Position numbers and translations under genes: made by a program. Positions 5,446-10,570 of a stretch of DNA of 10,570 bases are shown piece by piece (the first letter of the stretch is position 1; each line of letters starts with the position of its first letter). The notes below the pieces were generated by a model. It was not told the DNA's origin. It saw nothing but the letters and a program-made list of their open reading frames with translations, and made no database searches. This DNA is from an uncultured Peptococcaceae bacterium. Lineage in GTDB: Bacteria; Bacillota; Desulfitobacteriia; Desulfitobacteriales; Syntrophobotulaceae. The DNA lies in contig CALBJS010000193.1 of assembly GCA_937892995.1 (NCBI GenBank), forward strand, positions 1 to 10,570. Direction: 5' to 3'.

Positions 5446-5676
5446 GCAATTTAGATTTTTGATAAGCGCCGATGGAAATAAGTACCTGCTTAAGACTTGA
5501 ATCAGAGAGGTAGCGGTTGGTGTGAGCTACTTTCGAGGAAGGCCGGGAACTCAATTCCTGAGCTGTGTCCAGGTAACAACGGATACCGGTGAGAACCGTT
5601 ATAATCTTTTAAGTGCATTGAAATTAGGGTGGTACCGCGGGAGTAGACTCTCGTCCCTTAGGGATGAGAGTTTTTT
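5446..5676 (+). promoter_or_regulatory. T-box leader (leucine) controlling leuS
   Basis: This leader senses uncharged tRNA-Leu and lets transcription continue into leuS when it binds. Stem I shows an apical arm near 5511-5530 (AGAGAGGTAGC... GAGCTACT). In the specifier loop, GGGAACTCAATTCC gives CTC at 5550-5552, a leucine codon, as expected for a gene encoding leucyl-tRNA synthetase. A stem III-like hairpin lies around 5578-5600. The conserved T-box sequence AGGGTGGTACCGCGG is at 5626-5640. Its TGGT (5630-5633) can pair with the ACCA end of tRNA-Leu, whose discriminator base is A. The terminator follows. Codon and acceptor contacts both agree with leucine. Confidence 0.96.
5647..5676 (+). 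terminator. Intrinsic terminator of the leuS T-box
   Basis: ACTCTCGTCCC (5647-5657) pairs with GGGATGAGAGT (5661-5671) across a TTA loop, 11 bp with one G-U pair, followed by a run of T (5672-5676). The left arm contains CGTCCC, which can instead pair with the AGGG of the T-box sequence to form the antiterminator when uncharged tRNA-Leu is bound. Confidence 0.93.
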
Positions 5677-5744
5677 GTCGTTTAAATACAAAAGTAAACT
5701 ATTTTAGTGAATGATGGAAATAATAGTATGGAGGGATGGAAAAA

Positions 5745-8246
5745 ATGCAGGAAAGATACCTTTTTAAAGATATTGAGCCCAAATGGCAAAAAAAATGGTT
5801 TGAAGAAAATTCCGGAAAGACCGCTGATGATCCCGGTAAGGAGAAGTATTACGCTTTAGCCATGTTTCCTTATCCGTCAGGACATCTGCATATGGGGCAT
5901 GTCCGTAATTATTCTATAGTAGATGTTATAGCCAGATTTAAAAGGATGCAAGGATATGATGTTCTTCATCCTATAGGTTGGGACGCGTTCGGTTTACCGG
6001 CGGAAAATGCGGCGATTAAGAATCAAACACCGCCCGCTGAATGGACCAGGAAGAATATTGCTAACATGAAGCGACAATTACAGGAGATGGGAATCTCCTA
6101 TGACTGGGAAAGGGAAATTAATACCTGTCATCCTAGTTATTATAAATGGACCCAGTGGGTCTTTTTGGAGTTCTATAAGCGTGGCCTCGTTTATAAGAAA
6201 AAAGCTGCTGTTAATTGGTGTCCATCTTGTGCTACCGTACTAGCCAATGAACAGGTGGTCGAAGGAGCCTGTGAACGCTGTGATACAGCGGTAACTACGA
6301 AAGATCTGGAACAATGGTTCTTTAAAATTACTGCTTATTCCGATCAGCTTTTAGAAGATATCGAAAAACTTGACGGTTGGCCGGAGAAAGTAAAGATTAT
6401 GCAGCGCAATTGGATTGGACGTTCTGAAGGTGCAGAAGCCAAATTCAAAATACAAGGCAGTAAGGATATGATCTCTGTATTCACTACCAGAGTAGATACT
6501 ATTTTCGGTGCAAGCTATGTGGTCTTAGCTCCGGAGCACCCACTTGTTACTAAGTTAGTTAAAGGTACGGAATATGAGCAAGATGTCCTGACCTTCCTTG
6601 AGAAGATGAAAGGCCTTAATGAAATAGACCGTACTTCTACAGAAACTGAAAAAGAAGGGCTGTTTATCGGCCAATATTGTATTAATCCTTTAAGCGGCCA
6701 GTTAATACCAATTTGGATCGCTAATTATGTTTTATTGAACTACGGTACCGGGGCAGTAATGGGTGTCCCCGGACACGATGAGCGGGACTTTGCCTTTGCC
6801 AAGAAATATGATCTGCCTATTACCAGGGTTATACTCGATCCTCAGATGTCTGTGAATGATAAGGATCGAGAACTCAAGGCGGCTTATGTCGAAGATGGAA
6901 TCATGGTCAACTCTGCTGATTATGATGGGCTAGATAATAAGATAGCTGCGGATAAGATGGTCAATAAACTTGAAAAATTTAAATTAGGTGAACTTAAGGT
7001 TAATTATCGCTTGCGGGATTGGCTGATTTCTCGCCAGCGTTATTGGGGTGCCCCGATCCCTATCATCTATTGTGATAAATGCGGAACTGTAGCTGTGCCG
7101 GATGGACAACTTCCTGTTCTTCTGCCTGAGGACGTAATATTTAAAGCTGGTGAAAACCCGTTAAAAACCTCTTCAAGCTTTGTAGAGACTACTTGTCCGA
7201 AGTGTGGTGGGCCGGCTAGAAGAGAGACGGATACGATGGATACTTTTATGTGTTCTTCCTGGTACTTCCTGCGTTATTGTGACCCGCACAATGAGGAGGA
7301 AGCCTTCGGGAAAGAAGCCGTAGCTAAATGGATGAATGTCGATCAGTATGTCGGTGGGGTAGAGCATGCTATCTTACACTTACTATATTCTCGTTTTTTT
7401 ACTAAAGCCCTTAGGGATTTTGGCTATTTACAGGTAGATGAGCCTTTTGCTAATCTCTTAACTCAAGGGATGGTCTGTATGGATGGCTCGAAAATGTCTA
7501 AGTCTAAAGGTAATATTGTAAGTCCTGAAGAAATTATCGGGAAATATGGGGCAGACACTGCCAGGATGTTCATTCTTTTCGCCGCTCCGCCTGAACGTGA
7601 TTTGGAGTGGAGTGACCAGGGAGTGGAAGGCTGTTTCCGTTTCCTTAATCGAGTTTGGCGTTTGGTCGGCGAGTATGTAGAGACACCGAAATTTAAGGAT
7701 GCCCTAAAAAACAAGTTAAATGCTACTCCAATATTCTCCGATCTTGATGCAGGGGCAAGAAAAATGCGTCTTAATACCCATATGGCGATTAAGAAAATAA
7801 CTAAGGATATCGGCACCAGATTTAATTTTAATACAGCTATAAGTTCAATTATGGAGCTTGTTAATACCCTCTATCTATACAAGGATCAAAAGAATGTTAA
7901 CATAGCGGTAGCAAGTGAAGGAATTGTAGTTGTCCTCAAACTACTGGCACCGTTCGCACCTCATATTACCGAGGAACTCTGGAGTGTGCTGGGTTATGCC
8001 GATAGTATTCACCACCAAGCTTGGCCACAATTGGATGAGAGTGCTTTAGTCGAAGAAGAGATAACCATTATTCTTCAAGTCAATGGCAAGCTGCGTGATA
8101 AGCTCCTGGTACCTGCAGAAACAACCAGGGAAGAACTGGAAAAAAATGTTCTTTCTTCGGAGAAGATTCAGCAATACCTTGGGGAAAAGACAGTAATTAA
8201 AGTTATTACCGTACCGGGAAAATTAGTAAATATTGTAGTAAGATAA
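5745..8246 (+). CDS. leuS: Leucyl-tRNA synthetase
   Basis: This 833-residue class I synthetase attaches leucine to tRNA-Leu. The HIGH signature is HLHMGH (47-52) and the KMSKS loop is at 583-587. The CP1 editing domain, which clears mischarged tRNA, is inserted in between. It keeps the threonine-rich TTRVDT (247-252) and Asp345 in GHDERD, the same numbers as in E. coli LeuRS, so editing is probably intact. Two cysteine sets could bind zinc: C159/C162/C176/C179 and C443/C446/C484/C487. The C-terminal anticodon-binding and tRNA-binding domains are complete (VNGKLRDKLLVP). I chose ATG 5745 because GGAGGGA (5730-5736) gives proper spacing; the ATG at 5736 is abutted by that site. Expression is controlled by the T-box upstream. 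Confidence 0.98.
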   Translation: MQERYLFKDIEPKWQKKWFEENSGKTADDPGKEKYYALAMFPYPSGHLHMGHVRNYSIVDVIARFKRMQGYDVLHPIGWDAFGLPAENAAIKNQTPPAEWTRKNIANMKRQLQEMGISYDWEREINTCHPSYYKWTQWVFLEFYKRGLVYKKKAAVNWCPSCATVLANEQVVEGACERCDTAVTTKDLEQWFFKITAYSDQLLEDIEKLDGWPEKVKIMQRNWIGRSEGAEAKFKIQGSKDMISVFTTRVDTIFGASYVVLAPEHPLVTKLVKGTEYEQDVLTFLEKMKGLNEIDRTSTETEKEGLFIGQYCINPLSGQLIPIWIANYVLLNYGTGAVMGVPGHDERDFAFAKKYDLPITRVILDPQMSVNDKDRELKAAYVEDGIMVNSADYDGLDNKIAADKMVNKLEKFKLGELKVNYRLRDWLISRQRYWGAPIPIIYCDKCGTVAVPDGQLPVLLPEDVIFKAGENPLKTSSSFVETTCPKCGGPARRETDTMDTFMCSSWYFLRYCDPHNEEEAFGKEAVAKWMNVDQYVGGVEHAILHLLYSRFFTKALRDFGYLQVDEPFANLLTQGMVCMDGSKMSKSKGNIVSPEEIIGKYGADTARMFILFAAPPERDLEWSDQGVEGCFRFLNRVWRLVGEYVETPKFKDALKNKLNATPIFSDLDAGARKMRLNTHMAIKKITKDIGTRFNFNTAISSIMELVNTLYLYKDQKNVNIAVASEGIVVVLKLLAPFAPHITEELWSVLGYADSIHHQAWPQLDESALVEEEITIILQVNGKLRDKLLVPAETTREELEKNVLSSEKIQQYLGEKTVIKVITVPGKLVNIVVR

Positions 8247-8265
8247 ATGTTGTTTGGTACACCTC

Positions 8266-8300
8266 CAACTCCCTAAACCCTGGGGGTTGTATGTTGTTAT
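8266..8300 (+). terminator. Weak terminator-like hairpin after leuS
   Basis: CAACTCCC (8266-8273) pairs with GGGGGTTG (8282-8289) over 8 bp with one G-U pair and an 8-base loop, followed by TATGTTGTTAT. It begins 20 bases after the leuS stop. The tail is only partly T-rich. Its right arm overlaps the -35 box of the next promoter. Confidence 0.5.
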
Positions 8301-8315
8301 CAATTATGTTATAAT
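8287..8315 (+). promoter_or_regulatory. Promoter of the riboswitch-opuA operon
   Basis: TTGTAT (8287-8292) and a perfect TATAAT (8310-8315) are separated by exactly 17 bases. Transcription would begin near 8322, just ahead of the c-di-AMP aptamer, giving a leader of nearly 300 bases before the ABC ATPase gene. Confidence 0.75.
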
Positions 8316-8339
8316 ACAAAAGTCAGTGCTAAGAATGCT

Positions 8340-8446
8340 TAATTTTTCTATGGGAAAAACGGGGGAACCATTACTTTGGGGCGAATCACCTTAGGGTGTA
8401 GGGTAACAGACGATCCGAGTCCGTCAGCTAACTCCGTAGGCAAAAG
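8340..8446 (+). promoter_or_regulatory. c-di-AMP (ydaO/yuaA-type) riboswitch aptamer
   Basis: The conserved ydaO core elements appear in the right order: GGGGGAACCA (8361-8370), TTGGGGCGAATC (8376-8387), AGGGT (8393-8397), CCGAGTCCGTCAGCTAAC (8415-8432) and CCGTAGGC (8434-8441). CTATGG (8348-8353) can pair with CCGTAG (8434-8439) as a closing stem. Members of this class bind cyclic di-AMP and usually switch the downstream gene off. A strong terminator follows at 8507-8546. Control of an osmolyte importer fits the known role of c-di-AMP in turgor control. The class is clear from sequence; the off-switch direction is inferred from the family and the terminator. Confidence 0.93.
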
Positions 8447-8506
8447 TCTGGGCTTTTGGTTGTTATTTTAAAATAGCCATTCTTATTTATTATGAGAATA
8501 GGAAGG

Positions 8507-8546
8507 TAGCCCTTGTTCTTTGGACAAAGGGCTATTTGCATTTTTT
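8507..8546 (+). terminator. Expression-platform terminator of the c-di-AMP riboswitch
   Basis: TAGCCCTT (8507-8514) pairs with AAGGGCTA (8527-8534), extendable with a bulged base, followed by TTTGCATTTTTT (8535-8546). It lies between the aptamer and the opuA genes. An upstream copy of the left arm, AAATAGCC (8471-8478), is complementary to GGCTATTT (8530-8537) and could act as a competing antiterminator strand. Confidence 0.85.
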
Positions 8547-8564
8547 AATGAAAGTGGGGAAACA

Positions 8565-8597
8565 ATGGTAGAAAGAATTATCTGGATTTTGGGGTGA
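8565..8597 (+). CDS. Possible 10-codon upstream ORF before opuAA
   Basis: ATG at 8565 opens a frame encoding MVERIIWILG, with a stop at 8595-8597. GGGGA (8556-8560) lies 4 bases upstream, a usable ribosome binding site. Its TGA stop overlaps a GTG (8594) in the opuAA frame and precedes the opuAA Shine-Dalgarno region. It could couple translation into the ABC ATPase gene, or it may be chance. No family is recognisable in a peptide this short. Confidence 0.25.
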   Translation: MVERIIWILG

Positions 8598-8611
8598 AGG
8601 AGTGGAAACAG

Positions 8612-9841
8612 TTGATAGAGAAAATTGTGGTAAAAAATTTAGTAAAGATATTCGGGTCTCATCCCCAGAAGGGGTTAGCTATGCTTCAAGAAGGAAGGAG
8701 TAAGGATGAGATTCTTAAAGAAACAGGCTTTACGGTAGGAATCAATGATGTTAGTTTCTCAGTCAGGCAAGGGGAAATATTTGTGGTGATGGGGCTTTCG
8801 GGTAGTGGAAAATCAACCATCTTACGGTGTCTGAATAGACTTATCGAACCAAGTTCAGGTCAAATTACTATCGAGGGCACTGATGTTACTAAGCTCGGGG
8901 AGAAAAGCCTCAGAAAATTTCGCCAAGAGAAAACGGCGATGGTCTTTCAACAATTTGCCTTATTACCCCATAGGACAGTTCTTCAGAATACCGTTTATGG
9001 CCTCGAAGTTCAGGGTGTTTCTAAGCCGGAAAGAGAAGCTAAGGCCTTAAGATCCTTAGCACTTGTCGGACTTAAAGGTTGGGAAGATAAATATCCTTCG
9101 CAACTGAGCGGTGGGATGAAACAGCGGGTTGGTCTAGCTAGGGCTTTAACCAATGATGCCGATATTCTTCTCATGGATGAAGCCTTTAGTGCTCTTGATC
9201 CTTTAATTAGAGAAGAGATGCAGGATGAACTTTTAAGTCTTCAGGAAAAGATGAACAAGACTATAGTTTTCATTACTCATGATTTAAATGAAGCGTTGAA
9301 ACTAGGGGACAGGATCGCCTTCCTCAGAGATGGGGCTTTGGTACAAGTCGGGACACCGGAGGAGATAACTAATAATCCGGCCGATGATTATGTTGCTAAG
9401 TTTGTAAGAGGGGTGGATAGAAGTAAGATTCTCACCGCCGGGGATGTTATGAAAAAACCCCAGCCTCTCATTACTCTGCGTGATGGTCCAAGTGTAGCCT
9501 TAAGGATAATGAAAGAACATGGTATTTCCAGTGTTTTTGTGGTGGATAGAGAGAAACATCTTAAGGGTATTATTACCGTTGATAATGCTGTAGATGCTAG
9601 AAATGCGGGCATTCGGAGTTTAGGCGAGGTGGAATTAGCCCAGGGCCCTATTGTTAAAGAAAATATGCCTGTTCAAGATGCTTTAAGTGTGATAGCGGAG
9701 AGCAAATTACCTATGGCTGTTATAGATGAGGAAGATAGACTAATTGGGATTATTGTCCGCGGTTCTGTTCTCGCTGCTCTTGCTTCAGATAGTCGGGTTG
9801 ATGAAGTAGACGACAGCCAAGGAGGTGAAGCGAATGCCTAA
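8612..9841 (+). CDS. opuAA: Glycine betaine/proline ABC transporter ATP-binding protein (OpuAA/ProV)
   Basis: This cytoplasmic ATPase drives import of a quaternary-amine compatible solute, probably glycine betaine. From TTG 8612 it has 409 residues. Walker A is GLSGSGKST (61-69), the Q-loop lies in FQQFALLPH, the signature is LSGGM (165-169) and Walker B is ILLMDE (185-190). A C-terminal tandem CBS pair (about 273-392) is the module that senses ionic strength in OpuA-type importers, and in some species it also binds c-di-AMP. The N-terminal insertion before Walker A (GLAMLQEGRSKDEILKETG) is typical of the ProV/OpuAA branch. TTG 8612 has AAGGAG (8597-8602) 9 bases upstream; GTG 8594 in the same frame lacks a site. 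It overlaps the permease gene by 8 bases. Substrate is inferred from family. Confidence 0.93.
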   Translation: MIEKIVVKNLVKIFGSHPQKGLAMLQEGRSKDEILKETGFTVGINDVSFSVRQGEIFVVMGLSGSGKSTILRCLNRLIEPSSGQITIEGTDVTKLGEKSLRKFRQEKTAMVFQQFALLPHRTVLQNTVYGLEVQGVSKPEREAKALRSLALVGLKGWEDKYPSQLSGGMKQRVGLARALTNDADILLMDEAFSALDPLIREEMQDELLSLQEKMNKTIVFITHDLNEALKLGDRIAFLRDGALVQVGTPEEITNNPADDYVAKFVRGVDRSKILTAGDVMKKPQPLITLRDGPSVALRIMKEHGISSVFVVDREKHLKGIITVDNAVDARNAGIRSLGEVELAQGPIVKENMPVQDALSVIAESKLPMAVIDEEDRLIGIIVRGSVLAALASDSRVDEVDDSQGGEANA

Positions 9842-10570
9842 ATTTCCTTTGGCTAAAATCATAGATCAGCTTGTCAAATGGTTACAGATTAATTTCGGCG
9901 AAAGTCTGGATGCTTTTTCTAAAGCTTTTAATAAGGGTATTGAGGGTTTTGGAGATTTCCTGGAGTTTATTCCCTGGTGGCTAATAATTTTGGTCTTTGC
10001 TGTTTTGGCTTGGAAAACGGGTGGTTGGAAACTGGCCCTAGGGACTATCTTAGGTTTGGCTTTTATTTATAACCTTAAGCTCTGGCCTTCTTTCTTAGAT
10101 ACTCTTATTTTAGTGATAATCTCAGCCTTGGTTTCTATTATAGTCGGTGTACCTTTAGGAATCCTGGCGGGGAGGAGTGATAAGTTTCACTGGCTGATCT
10201 CTCCTATTCTGGACTTTATGCAGACTATGCCTTCCTTTGTCTATCTCATCCCGGCCCTGTTGTTCTTTGGGATAGGGAAAGTTCCGGCAGTATTTGCTAC
10301 GGTTATTTTCGCTATGCCCCCGGCAATTAGGTTCACGGATCTCGGTATTCGTCAGGTTCCGGTAGACCTAGTAGAGGTAGGAGAGGCCTTTGGCTCTACG
10401 CCCAGTCAGCTTCTCTGGAAAATTCAGCTTCCTATAGCCTTGCCGACCATTATGGCGGGTATTAATCAGACTATGATGCTCTCCCTATCCATGGTAGTCA
10501 TTGCGGCCATGATTGGGGCCGGCGGACTTGGCGGGGGTGTCTTGGAGGCTATTGGTCAGCTGAAGATAGG
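9834..10570 (+). CDS. opuAB: Glycine betaine ABC transporter permease (OpuAB/ProW), 3' end outside window
   Basis: The reading frame from ATG 9834 stays open to the window edge, giving 245 codons. It encodes a membrane permease: a short N-terminal region (MPKFPLAKIIDQLVKWLQ), then hydrophobic spans beginning WWLIILVFAVLAW. The family motif MQTMPSFVYLIPALLFFGIGK comes next. The cytoplasmic loop EVGEAFGSTPSQLLWKIQLP carries the EAA-type glycine that contacts the ATPase. The last visible stretch (MIGAGGLGGGVLEAIGQL) is typical of the ProW C-terminal part. GGAGGTGA (9821-9828) lies 5 bases upstream, and the start overlaps the end of opuAA, so translation is coupled. The substrate-binding protein is expected downstream or fused at the C-terminus; it is not in view. 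Confidence 0.93.
   Translation, partial: MPKFPLAKIIDQLVKWLQINFGESLDAFSKAFNKGIEGFGDFLEFIPWWLIILVFAVLAWKTGGWKLALGTILGLAFIYNLKLWPSFLDTLILVIISALVSIIVGVPLGILAGRSDKFHWLISPILDFMQTMPSFVYLIPALLFFGIGKVPAVFATVIFAMPPAIRFTDLGIRQVPVDLVEVGEAFGSTPSQLLWKIQLPIALPTIMAGINQTMMLSLSMVVIAAMIGAGGLGGGVLEAIGQLKI

Noticed and set aside
5522..5707. 61-codon frame before leuS
   Set aside because: It runs through the T-box specifier loop, T-box sequence and terminator, so the conserved RNA explains this sequence.
7463..7816. 117-codon minus-strand frame inside leuS
   Set aside because: It is antisense to conserved leuS coding sequence around the KMSKS loop; no independent support.
8441..8458. CAAAAG / CTTTTG hairpin right after the riboswitch core, considered as a terminator
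   Set aside because: The stem is AT-rich and short, and the tail is interrupted by G. The strong terminator at 8507-8546 is the likely one.

Overview
The window is a chromosomal stretch from a low-to-mid GC, Gram-positive, spore-forming Firmicute. It most resembles the Peptococcaceae/Desulfitobacteriaceae part of Clostridia; that placement is inference from gene content and order. The supporting signs are the order rplU-rpmA-spo0B-like-obg-yhbY, a nadD/yqeK/rsfS block followed by leuS, strong AGGAGG-type ribosome binding sites, a T-box leader and a ydaO-type (c-di-AMP) riboswitch. All genes are on the + strand. No tRNA, rRNA, CRISPR array, transposase or phage gene was seen.

Layout. (1) 1-845: a promoter and a structured leader, then rplU (L21) and rpmA (L27), closed by a perfect-palindrome hairpin. 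The cysteine protease gene prp (ysxB), which many Firmicutes carry between these two genes, is absent, and L27 lacks the N-terminal extension that Prp removes. (2) 881-3027: a Spo0B-like phosphotransferase, the GTPase Obg and the ribosome-associated protein YhbY. (3) 3019-5384: nadD, then a small RRM RNA-binding protein with its own promoter, a 375-base gene-free stretch rich in inverted repeats, then yqeK and rsfS. In many Firmicutes nadD, yqeK and rsfS are adjacent, so the RRM gene and its structured flank look like an insertion. (4) 5410-8246: leuS under a leucine T-box with a CTC specifier, a TGGT tRNA-acceptor-binding motif and an intrinsic terminator. (5) 8287-10570: a promoter, a c-di-AMP riboswitch with a terminator, then the ABC ATPase and the permease (cut by the window edge) of an OpuA/ProVW-type glycine betaine importer.

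How the parts work together. Most of the window is growth-related housekeeping: ribosomal proteins, ribosome-assembly or silencing factors (Obg, YhbY, RsfS), NAD synthesis, Ap4A turnover and leucyl-tRNA charging. The last operon is an osmotic-stress module: high c-di-AMP is expected to terminate transcription of the compatible-solute importer. Three RNA-level controls are visible or likely: an L21-type leader, the T-box and the c-di-AMP riboswitch.

I did not find a clear new multi-gene system. The least explained part is the RRM cassette at 3748-4453, with its inverted repeats and a 49-base interrupted hairpin; that is where I would look first.
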